NCBI RefSeq assembly: GCF_000787395.1
Contig: NZ_JRAA01000001.1
Span: 930,001 to 994,000, forward strand
Direction: 5' to 3'
DNA: 64,000 nucleotides
Source: Solemya velum gill symbiont
GTDB taxonomy: Bacteria > Pseudomonadota > Gammaproteobacteria > Chromatiales > Chromatiaceae
Positions within the stretch are counted from its first letter, which is position 1; every line of letters starts with the position of its first letter. The notes under the pieces were generated by a model. The model was given only the letters and a program-made list of their open reading frames with translations, ran no database searches and was not told the DNA's origin. The position numbers were made by a program, and so were the translations under genes. Of the stretch, positions 48,507-57,096 are shown in pieces.

Positions 48507-49400
48507 ATGCATGTCACACTCAGACAACTCCATGTCTTTCAGGCCGTCGCACGTCACCTGAGTTTCACACGCGCTGCTGAAGAACTGCACCTCTCTCAAC
48601 CAGCAGTCTCCATGCAAGTACGCCAACTCGAAGAGAGTGTCGGTTTACCGCTGTTTGAAAAAACCGGGCGTCAGATATCCCTTACCGAGGCCGGGCACGA
48701 ACTCAATCACTACAGTCAGAACATCTGCCGCGAACTCGATGAAGCAGCCGAGGTGATGGAATCAATGAAGGGCGTCAACAGCGGGCATCTGAAAATTGCC
48801 GTCGCGAGTACGATCAACTACTTTGCTCCGCGCCTGCTTGCAGCATTCAGTAAAATCTATCCCGGTATCGAGCTATCACTACTGGTCACAAATCGTGAAA
48901 GCCTGGTGCAATTACTCAAGGAAAATGAAGAGGACCTGGTCCTGATGGGCCTGCCTCCGGAAGAGATGGAGCTCGAATGGGAGCCCTTCATGGAAAACCC
49001 GCTGGTCGTTATCGCAGCGCCTGATCACCCGCTGGCAGGAAAAAAGAATATCTCCATGCAGGAACTTGCCGAGGAGACCTTTGTGATTCGTGAAACCGGT
49101 TCCGGTACACGCATCGCTATCGAGCGCCTCTTCGATTCTGCTGGACTGAAGCTTAAAAGCGGCATGCAGATGACACGCAACGAGGCAATCAAGCAAGCTG
49201 TCCGCGCCGGCATGGGTGTCTCAATTGTCTCAGCCCATACGATTGAACTGGAACTGGAAACAGGCCGTCTCGCCATTCTTGATGTCGATGGTTTCCCGTT
49301 GATTCGACATTGGCACCTTGTTCACCGCAAAGGCAAACGCCTGTCACCGGCTGCAAGAGCATTCCGTGATTTCGTCATGGAGAATGCAACTTCTATCTAG
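48507..49400 (+). CDS. LysR family regulator, CbbR-like
   Basis: A 297-aa LysR-type transcriptional regulator. The N-terminal winged helix-turn-helix reads HVTLRQLHVFQAVARHLSFTR and AAEELHLSQPAVSMQVRQLE (residues 2-42), very close to CbbR, the activator of Calvin-cycle genes. The effector domain (about 90-295) shows IAVASTINYFAPRLLAAF and the ligand segment ETGSGTRIAIERLF. No cbb genes are in the window, so the target is unknown; similar regulators such as CynR/CysB types cannot be excluded. A LysR operator candidate lies upstream. Confidence 0.85.
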   Translation: MHVTLRQLHVFQAVARHLSFTRAAEELHLSQPAVSMQVRQLEESVGLPLFEKTGRQISLTEAGHELNHYSQNICRELDEAAEVMESMKGVNSGHLKIAVASTINYFAPRLLAAFSKIYPGIELSLLVTNRESLVQLLKENEEDLVLMGLPPEEMELEWEPFMENPLVVIAAPDHPLAGKKNISMQELAEETFVIRETGSGTRIAIERLFDSAGLKLKSGMQMTRNEAIKQAVRAGMGVSIVSAHTIELELETGRLAILDVDGFPLIRHWHLVHRKGKRLSPAARAFRDFVMENATSI

Positions 49401-49419
49401 TCGTTATAACGCAAAGCAT

Positions 49420-49446
49420 TGGCCGCGCAGTGAGTGCGCGGCCAAC
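49420..49446. terminator. Strong hairpin between convergent LysR and OmpA-like genes
   Basis: TTGGCCGCGCA-GTGAG-TGCGCGGCCAA is a perfect 11-bp GC-rich stem between the 3' ends of two convergent genes. There is no U tract on either side, so it may work as a bidirectional RNA-end stabiliser or a weak terminator. Confidence 0.6.
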
Positions 49447-49468
49447 AAGTGAAGAGCTTGATCCGGAC

Positions 49469-50155
49469 TCAGTAAGGACTCCGGCTGGCATGGCTCTCTC
49501 TTCCGGCAACCACGGCATTAATGAACAGCTCAACTCTGCGGTTAAGCTTACGCCCCTGGTGGGTGGAATTTGAAGCACGCGGTTGCGACTCTCCACGACC
49601 CTCGGCATATAGCCTGTTCCTTGAAACACCACGACCGGACAGGTAACCACTAACGCTTGATGCACGTCGCTCGGAGAGCCCCTGGTTATGACTGTCGCTA
49701 CCGGTACTGTCGGTATGGCCGACAACATAAACAACGGTTTTATTGTAACGGCCCATTACCGAGGCTACACGGTTGAGTGCCGGTTTCATGGTACTTTTCA
49801 GGCTCGCACTATCAAGACTGAAGGAAGCCTCGCTACTTAGGCTTATCTTAATAGTATCCATATCGAGGCGTTCGATGGTTGCATAATCAGCCGCCAGTTC
49901 ACTCTCGAGTGCACGTCGTAGTTCACGCGCTTGTTCATCCATGTAATGGCCAACTGCACCACCAGCAAGTGCACCGATTACTGCGCCGGCAAAACGGTTT
50001 CTTCCACCTCCGCCACCAACATTATTGCCAATAATCGCACCAGTCACCGCACCGATGCCTGCGCCAATTTTTGCACGCTTGTTCGGGTCATTTTCCATAC
50101 AGCCAGTTACCATCATACTGCTCGCAATGGCAACCGCTATGATTCGTTTTTTCAT
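49469..50155 (-). CDS. OmpA-family outer-membrane lipoprotein (YiaD-like)
   Basis: A 228-aa lipoprotein with signal peptide and lipobox MMVTGC (Cys at about 19). A glycine-zipper region follows (IGAGIGAVTGAIIGNNVGGG and AGAVIGALAGGAVGHY, about 30-70), then an OmpA C-terminal peptidoglycan-binding domain (about 105-215): VVYVVGHTDSTGSDSHNQGL with the family Asp, LSERRASSVSGYL and the Arg in GKGE-like AEGRGESQPRASN. It probably links the outer membrane to the wall. Own promoter in the AT-rich stretch 50156-50340; an IS30 element sits just upstream of that. Confidence 0.9.
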   Translation of the reverse strand: MKKRIIAVAIASSMMVTGCMENDPNKRAKIGAGIGAVTGAIIGNNVGGGGGRNRFAGAVIGALAGGAVGHYMDEQARELRRALESELAADYATIERLDMDTIKISLSSEASFSLDSASLKSTMKPALNRVASVMGRYNKTVVYVVGHTDSTGSDSHNQGLSERRASSVSGYLSGRGVSRNRLYAEGRGESQPRASNSTHQGRKLNRRVELFINAVVAGRESHASRSPY

Positions 50156-50340
50156 CTCTACTCCTCCGCAATGAACTTGAAATACATCTCTATATTTAAC
50201 ATTATAAGTTTAGACAATAGAACAGAGTATTCATTGCATTTATTTCAAGAAAGTTTTGTTGCACTCCTCCTGTGCACCCAGGGCAACAACTGCAATCTAT
50301 CGAAAAATATGCGATGCTTCCTGACAAGAAAAATACGTGA

Positions 50341-50359
50341 ATTCAATTTCCAAGTGCAA
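50341..50359 (+). repeat. IS30 left inverted repeat
   Basis: Outer left end of the element. It shares ATTCAA and AGTGCAA, and 15 of 19 positions overall, with the complement of the right end. Confidence 0.8.
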
Positions 50360-50435
50360 CTCAACAGAGTTGGTTAGAGGGCAAGCTGCGGTAGCATAGG
50401 TAGCTTCTCTCACCGACCAAAGTTAGAGGAGCACC

Positions 50436-51398
50436 ATGTACACGCAGCTTACCCAGGAAGAACGATACCAGATTCAGGCACTGATGAAAGCAGGTCACAA
50501 TCAAACAGAGATAGCCAAGATACTTGGGCGCCACAAATCCACTGTCAGCCGCGAACTGAGGCGTAACCGTGGCTTGCGCGGCTATCGCCCCAAACAGGCC
50601 CATCGGCTGTCTGTAGAGCGCCGTCAGAGCAAGAGCCAGCCCCGTATTGCCACTACCCACTGGGAGCGAGTCGAGCATCTGTTGCGCGAGGACTGGAGTC
50701 CGGAACAAATCAGCCTGTGGCTGTGCAATGAGGCTGACATTCAAATCTCTCATGAGTGGATTTACCAGTACGTTCTCCAGAACAAATCCATGGGCGGTAA
50801 CCTATACCGCCACCTGCGTTGCCAGAAGCAGCGTCGAAAGCGCTATGGCAGCTATAGCCGCCGAGGGCAACTGATTAACCGAGTCAGCATCGATGAACGT
50901 CCTGCCGTGGTTGATGAGCGTTCACGCTTCGGTGATTGGGAACTTGATACCATTATCGGAAAAGGCCACAAACAGGCCATCGTTTCAATCACCGAGCGTA
51001 AATCCCGATTGACGCTCATCCATAAGGTGGAGAGAAAAACCGCCAGCAACGTCACCAGCGCTATCCTCAAACTGCTCAAACCCATCGCCGGCCGCGTTCA
51101 CACGCTGACCTCAGATAATGGTAAGGAATTCGCCGGTCACGAGACCATCGCTAAAGGCCTCAGTGCCAGGTTCTTCTTTGCCCATCCCTATGCCTCCTGG
51201 GAACGTGGCTTGAATGAGAACACCAATGGACTCATTCGCCAATACTTCCCAAAGCATCGGGACTTTACAACCATCACTCAGGCGGAAATCAACCAGGTGA
51301 TGAATAAACTGAACAATCGTCCCCGAAAATGTCTTGGCATTAAAACGCCCAATCAAGTATTTTTCGGGATTAACCCATCCGTTGCACTAGTGAGTTGA
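50436..51398 (+). CDS. IS30 family transposase
   Basis: A 320-aa transposase. The N-terminal helix-turn-helix reads YTQLTQEERYQIQALMKAGH and IAKILGRHKSTVSRELRRN (about 2-45). The C-terminal DDE integrase-like core has Asp in FGDWELDTIIGKG (about 167), Asp in TLTSDNGKEFAGH (about 226) and Glu in SWERGLNENTNGLIRQYFPK (about 265), matching the IS30 pattern. Start ATG at 50436 with AGAGGAGC before it. The stop falls inside the right inverted repeat. Function: copies or moves the element by cut-and-paste through a circular intermediate, as known for IS30. Confidence 0.95.
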   Translation: MYTQLTQEERYQIQALMKAGHNQTEIAKILGRHKSTVSRELRRNRGLRGYRPKQAHRLSVERRQSKSQPRIATTHWERVEHLLREDWSPEQISLWLCNEADIQISHEWIYQYVLQNKSMGGNLYRHLRCQKQRRKRYGSYSRRGQLINRVSIDERPAVVDERSRFGDWELDTIIGKGHKQAIVSITERKSRLTLIHKVERKTASNVTSAILKLLKPIAGRVHTLTSDNGKEFAGHETIAKGLSARFFFAHPYASWERGLNENTNGLIRQYFPKHRDFTTITQAEINQVMNKLNNRPRKCLGIKTPNQVFFGINPSVALVS

Positions 51399-51400
51399 AT
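51382..51400 (-). repeat. IS30 right inverted repeat
   Basis: Outer right end of the element; contains the transposase stop codon and begins 46 nt before the psiE start. Confidence 0.8.
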
Positions 51401-51445
51401 CCGCGATATATAAACACCCGGGAATCGAGAGGCTGGTAAATATTC

Positions 51446-51874
51446 ATGAATAAAGATACTGAAAAAGTACAAAGGTTCGGAAACATTCTTGTCGATGGAT
51501 TCCATTACCTTGCCCTGTTTATTATCGGCGCAACGATCGTGTGGTCTGCTGCTTACGAGTACCTGGAGATGATGAGCAAAGGGTACGCAGCATTAAAAGA
51601 TATTCTTCTGCTTTTTATCTATCTTGAACTGGGCGCAATGATCGGAATTTATTTCAAAACACACAGACTGCCGGTACAGTTCCTGATATTTATTGCCATT
51701 ACAGCACTTTCGAGGCACCTGGTGATTGACGTGCAACACGTATCGGACAGCTTTCATCTCTATCTGCTGCTCAGCATCTCGGTTTCGATACTACTGCTCA
51801 GTGGTGCACTCTTTGTCCTGTCAATGACCTCAAAGAAATATGGCCGTCCGGAAGATGATCCCGCTAATGATTAG
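51446..51874 (+). CDS. PsiE family membrane protein
   Basis: A 142-aa protein with four predicted membrane helices (about 19-38, 52-68, 76-93 and 101-125). The family-conserved blocks are LLLFIYLELGAMIGIYFKTHRLPVQF and ITALSRHLVID. In E. coli psiE is induced by phosphate starvation under PhoB and CRP; the function is unknown. Here the start lies only 46 nt after an IS30 element, whose insertion probably removed or replaced the native promoter, and no Pho box is seen in that short stretch. The Shine-Dalgarno (GAGAGG) is rather far (about 13 nt). Confidence 0.85.
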   Translation: MNKDTEKVQRFGNILVDGFHYLALFIIGATIVWSAAYEYLEMMSKGYAALKDILLLFIYLELGAMIGIYFKTHRLPVQFLIFIAITALSRHLVIDVQHVSDSFHLYLLLSISVSILLLSGALFVLSMTSKKYGRPEDDPAND

Positions 51875-51927
51875 GGAGCCTGATAACAGGTATTTCCAAG
51901 TGTGAAAATTGTGAAGGATTCGGTGAA

Positions 51928-52484
51928 GTGAATCATTCCGACTCGAGAACTGAATTACACATGAAGAATGGCTGCGCTTACTATATTCAGTTATGCGTAG
52001 AGCCTGAAACCAATCACACACCAGAATATCTAAGAGAGCAGCTGGAAAGTGGTATGGCAGGCTTATCCAGCCAATCACGTTGGCAACGCTTCGCAGCACC
52101 AGTCAATAAGCTGTCTGAAAAGCAACTCGACTACTTGTCAAACATCGATGGAAAAAATCACGTCGCCTGGTGTGCATCCTTACTACAAGAGGGAAAAGAG
52201 AAGGGCATCGCCATTGCTCGTTATGTCATATTACATGATGAAGTCGGTGTTGCCGAATTTGCAATAACCGTTCTGGATGATTATCAAGGACAGGGCATCG
52301 GCTATGAATTAATCAAAAATTAATCGGGTCCGCTAAAGCAAATGATGTAAACATGCTCATTGGACACATAGCACCAGGCAATAAACGCATGCTCAACTTA
52401 TGCAAGCGCTTCGATGCTTCTATACAAACAGAAAAGAGCTCATCTGTCATCGCATTAATATCTGTAAAAAACGACTACAGCTAA
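51928..52484 (+). pseudogene. GNAT N-acetyltransferase, frameshifted at an A-run
   Basis: The first frame (GTG start 51928, AAGGA upstream) reads 131 aa with a GNAT core: LSEKQLDYLSNIDGKNHVAW (about 70-89), AIARYVILHDEVGVAEFAI and the acetyl-CoA loop DDYQGQGIGYELI, then stops at 52321. The -1 frame continues at once for 54 codons (LIGSAKANDVNMLIGHIA, NKRMLNLCKRFDAS...), which is exactly the missing last part of the fold, ending TAA at 52484. The break is at AAAAA (52315-52319): one A more would restore the frame. Sequencing error in the homopolymer or a real inactivating deletion are both likely. Confidence 0.8.
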
Positions 52485-52499
52485 TCAAGCCCATCAACC

Positions 52500-53024
52500 A
52501 TGAGAAAGTATCTTTTAAATAATCCTGGTAAAAGTTTACGCGTCTCTCCATTTAACGCTCCATATAAAGCATGGGCCCTCGTACCTTTCTTCATCCTTTT
52601 ATCAGCAGCTGTTGGTTTTACCTCGGGGCTATTGAAGTATGAGCTGATTGATTCAAAGATGACTGCAATCCTGCCTTTTACACTGTTTGTTTTTCCTGCT
52701 CTACTCGAAGAGCTGTTTTTCAGAGGTGTACTGATCCCACGTAATGTCGTCGATTCCGGCCGTAAAAAAACATTTAAGGCGATCGGACTCAGCACCCTGG
52801 CATTTGTATTGTGGCATCCTGCGAATGCACTGTTATTGAATGGTTCTGCAATACCGCTTTTTCTCGATTCCTGGTTTCTTGTTATTGTTGCGGCACTGGG
52901 AATTACATGCGGCTACAGCTATGCCGTATCAAGATCAATTTGGGTTCCGGTTATTATCCACTGGGCAACAGTTACTGTATGGGTTATTTTTCTTGGTGGC
53001 AGAAATCTTGTTTTAGGACAGTAG
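52500..53024 (+). CDS. CPBP family intramembrane metalloprotease (CAAX/Abi)
   Basis: A 174-aa membrane protein of the CPBP (Abi, Rce1-like) family. Catalytic motifs: LLEELFFRG (EExxxR, about residues 69-77), FVLWHPAN (FxxxH, about 101-108) and IIHWATV (HxxxN-like with T, about 149-155). Four or more helices surround these. In bacteria such proteases serve in bacteriocin self-immunity, signalling or unknown processing; the role here is unknown. It follows the frameshifted GNAT gene by 15 nt and is convergent with uvrD. Confidence 0.86.
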   Translation: MRKYLLNNPGKSLRVSPFNAPYKAWALVPFFILLSAAVGFTSGLLKYELIDSKMTAILPFTLFVFPALLEELFFRGVLIPRNVVDSGRKKTFKAIGLSTLAFVLWHPANALLLNGSAIPLFLDSWFLVIVAALGITCGYSYAVSRSIWVPVIIHWATVTVWVIFLGGRNLVLGQ

Positions 53025-53068
53025 TTACCTTGCCGGGCTATTGTGCTTATTGCCCGTATTACAATATC

Positions 53069-55240
53069 TCAAACTGCATCAAGATTCGCATAGGCGATCA
53101 CCAGCCACTTACAGCCGGCTGATTCAAAATTGACCTGAATTCGTGCAGAGGCTCCACCGCCTTCCATATTGAGCACAACGCCATCGCCAAACTTCGCATG
53201 CCTGACATGCTGACCAAGACGAAATGGATACTCTTCCATAGCTGCGGATGCGGATGAACGCGGAGCGGAAGGCGTATAGGGACGCCTGACCTGTGGGCGT
53301 GCACGAATCTCGCTGATGAGTTCTGCAGGAATTTCTCGCAGGAAGCGTGACGGCAAGGGATAGGTTTCACTACCATGCAACCGTCGACTCTCGGCATGTG
53401 TCAGTGTCAGCGTACGCATTGCTCTTGTCATACCGACATAGCAAAGGCGTCGCTCCTCTTCGAGCCTGTCCGGATCCTCACTCGACATGCTGTGTGGAAA
53501 CAGTCCCTCTTCCATGCCACTTATATAGACCATTGGAAACTCCAGTCCCTTGGCTGAGTGCATGGTCATCATCTGTACACAATCTTCATATGCCTGTGCC
53601 TGGTTATCACCAGCTTCAAGGGCAGCATGTGCAAGAAAGGCTTCCAGGTCTGTGAGGCTCTCTTCGACTGTGTCGTATTCAAACTGACGTGCTGCATTCA
53701 CCAGTTCCTCGAGGTTCTCAATACGATCCTGGCCTTTGCCATCACAGCTCTTTTTGAAGTGATCACTTAAACCGGAACGGCTGACAACCTCACTGACTAG
53801 ATCTTGCAGTTCCAGTTCTGATGTACTCGCAGTAGCCTCTTCGATCAAGTCGACATAACCCTGCAGCGCGCCTTTTGCACGCGCTGTCATGCCGCCACCT
53901 TGCAGTAGCTCAATGCTTGCCTGCCACATGGAGATTCCAAAATCACGGCTATGTGCCCTGATTGCATCAAGCGTCTTGGCACCAATGCCGCGTGGTGGCT
54001 GGTTAACACTGCGTTCGTAAGAAGCATCATCATGGTGATTGCCAATCATGCGCACATAAGATAGCGCATCCTTGACCTCGGCACGTTCGAAAAATCGCAT
54101 GCCACCATATACACGATACGGTATTCCGGCCTGGATCAGGTTTTCTTCAAACAGTCGAGACTGTGCCGTAGTGCGGTAGAGTATCGCTATCTCACTGCGC
54201 TGCAAGTTACCTTCACGCAGGGCATCCTGAATCCTGTCGATGACAAAGCGTGCTTCATCAACTTCATTAAACGCGGCATAGAGCTGAATCTGCTCGCCCT
54301 CACCAAGATCGGTCCACAGGTTTTTTCCAAGACGTGACGGGTTGTTGGAGATAACCGCATTTGCCGCCTGAAGAATGGTGCCGGTCGAACGGTAATTCTG
54401 TTCCAGGCGAATCAATTTGGGGTTTTCGACATCGTTCTCAAAGTTACGGATATTCTCTACTCGTGCACCACGCCAGCCATAGATCGACTGGTCATCATCA
54501 CCAACCACGAAAAGATAATTGTCGCCACCTGCCAGAAGTCGCAGCCAGGCGTATTGCACGCTGTTGGTATCCTGAAACTCATCAACCAGTATGTGTGCGA
54601 AACGTTTGCGATAATGCTCAAGTATGTCGGGGCGCTTTAACCACAACTCATGTGAACGCAATAACAGTTCGGCAAAATCAACCATTCCACCGCGCTTGCA
54701 TGCATCCTCGTACTCTTTATAGATGCGTACCATCTGCATGGTGTAATGATCATTCTGGTCATCAATGTGCTGCGGACGCCTGCCTTCATCTTTCTGACTG
54801 TTGATAAACCACTGTGCCTGGCGCGGTGGCCATTTCGATTCATCAAGGTCGAGCGCCTTGACGACTCGCTTGACGAGTCGAAACTGGTCATCCGAATCGA
54901 GTATCTGAAATCCCTGTGCAAGTTCAGCTTCCTGCCAGTGCGCGCGCAGTAGTCTGTGGGCGAGGCCATGAAAAGTGCCAACCCACATGGTGCCAGTAGG
55001 CTCATCGATGATCTGCTCAATTCTCCCGCGCATTTCTCGAGCTGCCTTGTTGGTAAAGGTGACAGCCAGAATATTCCAGTTAGGTACCTGTTCCACCTTC
55101 ATCAGCCAGGCGATCCTGTGCACAAGCACGCGGGTTTTTCCGGAACCGGCGCCAGCAAGAATCAGAAGATTGCCAGCCGGTGCGGTTACCGCTTCTCGTT
55201 GTGCATCATTGAGGTTTTCAAGAATGTAGCTGACATCCAT
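53069..55240 (-). CDS. uvrD: DNA helicase II UvrD
   Basis: Superfamily 1A 3'-5' helicase for mismatch and nucleotide-excision repair (723 aa; E. coli 720). Start and first residues (MDVSYILENLNDAQREAV) match E. coli closely. Motif I LAGAGSGKTRVLVHR (about 29-43), Ia TFTNKAAREM, II VDEFQDTN, III VGDDDQSIYGWRGA, IV LEQNYRS, V TMHSAKGLEFPMVYI and VI YVGMTRAMRTLTLTHA are all visible. The C-terminal tail ends with the Tudor-like UvrD/PcrA segment VRHAKFGDGVVLNMEG used for protein contacts. Monocistronic or first gene after an 85-nt gap from rarD. Confidence 0.97.
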   Translation of the reverse strand: MDVSYILENLNDAQREAVTAPAGNLLILAGAGSGKTRVLVHRIAWLMKVEQVPNWNILAVTFTNKAAREMRGRIEQIIDEPTGTMWVGTFHGLAHRLLRAHWQEAELAQGFQILDSDDQFRLVKRVVKALDLDESKWPPRQAQWFINSQKDEGRRPQHIDDQNDHYTMQMVRIYKEYEDACKRGGMVDFAELLLRSHELWLKRPDILEHYRKRFAHILVDEFQDTNSVQYAWLRLLAGGDNYLFVVGDDDQSIYGWRGARVENIRNFENDVENPKLIRLEQNYRSTGTILQAANAVISNNPSRLGKNLWTDLGEGEQIQLYAAFNEVDEARFVIDRIQDALREGNLQRSEIAILYRTTAQSRLFEENLIQAGIPYRVYGGMRFFERAEVKDALSYVRMIGNHHDDASYERSVNQPPRGIGAKTLDAIRAHSRDFGISMWQASIELLQGGGMTARAKGALQGYVDLIEEATASTSELELQDLVSEVVSRSGLSDHFKKSCDGKGQDRIENLEELVNAARQFEYDTVEESLTDLEAFLAHAALEAGDNQAQAYEDCVQMMTMHSAKGLEFPMVYISGMEEGLFPHSMSSEDPDRLEEERRLCYVGMTRAMRTLTLTHAESRRLHGSETYPLPSRFLREIPAELISEIRARPQVRRPYTPSAPRSSASAAMEEYPFRLGQHVRHAKFGDGVVLNMEGGGASARIQVNFESAGCKWLVIAYANLDAV

Positions 55241-55325
55241 GTGATTAATCTTTGGCCTTGTAGAATTGTATTATTATCCAGTGTGACACCGGGTTGACGC
55301 AAACGCTCATATTGATTCCACCAAA

Positions 55326-56261
55326 TCAGACGACTTCAGCAACGACAATCTGTCGCTCATGGCGATATAGGTCAAAAGCATAGATTGCCAATGCGATCCA
55401 GATTGCTGTAAATGCAACCTGGTAGGCTTGGGTGAAAATTTCCCCAAACAGATATACCGCGATCAGGAATTGTACTGTCGGACCGATATAAGTAATGATG
55501 CCGAGCGTCGACAACCTGATCTTGCGTGCACCTGCTGCAAACAGCATAAGCGGTATCGTCGTCATGATACCAACAAACACCAACCAGAAACGCGCACTCG
55601 GTTCACCCGTGATGAAACTCTCATCTCCGTAGGAAAACAAAAACAGGATATAACCGACGGCAACAGGAAACAGTAACAATGTTTCAATTGCCAAACCTGT
55701 TACCGGGCCAATTTTTGTCTGCTTCCTGATCAGACCGTAGAGTCCGAATGTCAATGCCAGCGCCAATGCAACCCATGGCACGATACCGTGTGAAAATATC
55801 AGTACCAATACACCGGTAAGCGCTATCGCTACGGCTGTCCACTGTACTAGACGCAGGCGTTCACCAAGAAATTTGACGCCAAGTAAAACATTGAAAAGCG
55901 GATTGATAAAATAACCGAGGCTCGCCTCGATTACCTTTTCATTTGCAACCGCCCAGATAAAGACCAGCCAGTTGACAGAGACAAACAATGCCGACAATAG
56001 CAGCATATAAAGTGTCTTTCTGTTCTCAATGAAGATCTCCTTGAGTGTGCCGAGCCTACCCCGTACTGCCAACAGCAACATAACAAACACAAGTGCCCAT
56101 ATAATCCGATGTGCAAGAACTTCTAGTGCCGCGATGTTTTCTACCTGTTTGAACATCAGCGGAAAGACACCCCAGATCAGAAATGCCATCGCCGCCTGCA
56201 TGCCTCCAAGCAAATGGACCGGTACTCCATCCATATGCTTGTTCTGTAGCGGCTTAGTCAC
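55326..56261 (-). CDS. rarD: RarD/EamA family transporter
   Basis: A 311-aa membrane protein with about ten helices in two EamA repeats. RarD-type landmarks are GVFPLMFKQVENI, VLAHRIIWALVF (about 46-57), GYFINPLFNVLLGVKFLGERL and the second-repeat YIGPTVQFLIAVYLFGE. RarD proteins are proposed chloramphenicol-sensitive or drug/metabolite permeases; the substrate here is unknown. Start is GTG at 56261, with an AGG about 8 nt before it, 10 nt after the TPR gene stop. An in-frame ATG at 56234 is an alternative. It is the last gene of the run before uvrD. Confidence 0.85.
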   Translation of the reverse strand: MTKPLQNKHMDGVPVHLLGGMQAAMAFLIWGVFPLMFKQVENIAALEVLAHRIIWALVFVMLLLAVRGRLGTLKEIFIENRKTLYMLLLSALFVSVNWLVFIWAVANEKVIEASLGYFINPLFNVLLGVKFLGERLRLVQWTAVAIALTGVLVLIFSHGIVPWVALALALTFGLYGLIRKQTKIGPVTGLAIETLLLFPVAVGYILFLFSYGDESFITGEPSARFWLVFVGIMTTIPLMLFAAGARKIRLSTLGIITYIGPTVQFLIAVYLFGEIFTQAYQVAFTAIWIALAIYAFDLYRHERQIVVAEVV

Positions 56262-56270
56262 CCGGTCAGC

Positions 56271-57065
56271 CTATTTCCATTTCAACAATTGATCTCTACC
56301 AATCTTTTTCCACTCTTCATCATCAGCCAGCTCGATAAAACGCTCGACATCTGCAATCGCCTCCTGTCTGCGTCCGAGGTGATCAAGAACCGATGCCCGG
56401 TTAAAGTATGGCGCTGCAAATGCCGGTGCCTTGTTAATACAGGTATCAAGATCCCCGAGAGCTTTCTCATGCTGTCCGAGATGAGCATAGAGGGTGCCGC
56501 GATTGAAATATCCGGCAATCAAGTCCGGTTCAAGTTCAATTGCCTTGTTCAGATCTGCCTCAGCTTCCTGCATACGTTCCAGGCTGATATAGAGCTGGGC
56601 GCGGCCAACATGATAGGAAGCACTCTCACTGTTGAGCTCGATTGCAACACTGATATCATCCAGTGATGCTTCGACGTTTCTATCCTGCCTGTGAATATCA
56701 GAGCGCAAGGCGTAGAGCTGTGCACTTCTTGGGTAATTCGTTACCGCCTCTTTCAGAACAGAAATCGCTTCAGAAAAATCTCCATTTTTACTGAGCTCAA
56801 TCGCACGTCTTGCTGCCTGGTCATGTGTCAGCTTTACCTCTTTTTCTTCGGTAATTTGCTTGTCAGATGCCGGTTCCTCAGTAACAGTTTCTTTTTCAGT
56901 TGAAACGGGATCTGCTTGCTGCACTTCCTTTTCAACACTTCTGCCAGCCTGTTCTCTCTGGTTGGCAAACTTCTCAGCATCAATCGGTAGCGGTGGTTCC
57001 TCAGGGGACTGACCGCATGCTGATACAAACAGGGTAAATAGCAATAATAGTGAATAGTTTTTCAT
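56271..57065 (-). CDS. TPR-repeat lipoprotein
   Basis: A 264-aa envelope lipoprotein: signal peptide MKNYSLLLLFTLFVSAC (lipobox VSAC, Cys at about 17) with the start at 57065 (GGAA at 6 nt); an upstream GTG at 57077 adds 4 residues. A low-complexity acidic linker (about 30-85) precedes four to five TPR units: FSEAISVLKEAVTNYPRSAQLY, VEASLDDISVAIELNSESA, MQEAEADLNKAIELEPDLIA and HEKALGDLDTCINKAPAFAA. TPRs usually bind partner proteins; the partner is unknown. It lies between lrgB (20 nt) and rarD. Confidence 0.8.
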   Translation of the reverse strand: MKNYSLLLLFTLFVSACGQSPEEPPLPIDAEKFANQREQAGRSVEKEVQQADPVSTEKETVTEEPASDKQITEEKEVKLTHDQAARRAIELSKNGDFSEAISVLKEAVTNYPRSAQLYALRSDIHRQDRNVEASLDDISVAIELNSESASYHVGRAQLYISLERMQEAEADLNKAIELEPDLIAGYFNRGTLYAHLGQHEKALGDLDTCINKAPAFAAPYFNRASVLDHLGRRQEAIADVERFIELADDEEWKKIGRDQLLKWK

Positions 57066-57096
57066 TCGATTTTCCACAAGATAAACAGATTAGGGC

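Larger units (their letters stand above)
50341..51400 (+). mobile_element. IS30-family insertion sequence, complete (about 1060 bp)
   Basis: One transposase gene flanked by 19-bp imperfect inverted repeats (15 of 19 matching): left ATTCAATTTCCAAGTGCAA (50341-50359), right TTGCACTAGTGAGTTGAAT (51382-51400). Size and organisation are those of IS30. The short target duplication could not be identified with confidence. It separates the OmpA-like gene's promoter region from psiE. The transposase is uninterrupted, so the element is probably active or recent. Confidence 0.9.

Noticed and set aside
53028-53060. CGGGC...GCCCG hairpin between the CPBP gene and uvrD as a terminator
   Set aside because: Only five base pairs with a 13-nt loop; too weak to call.
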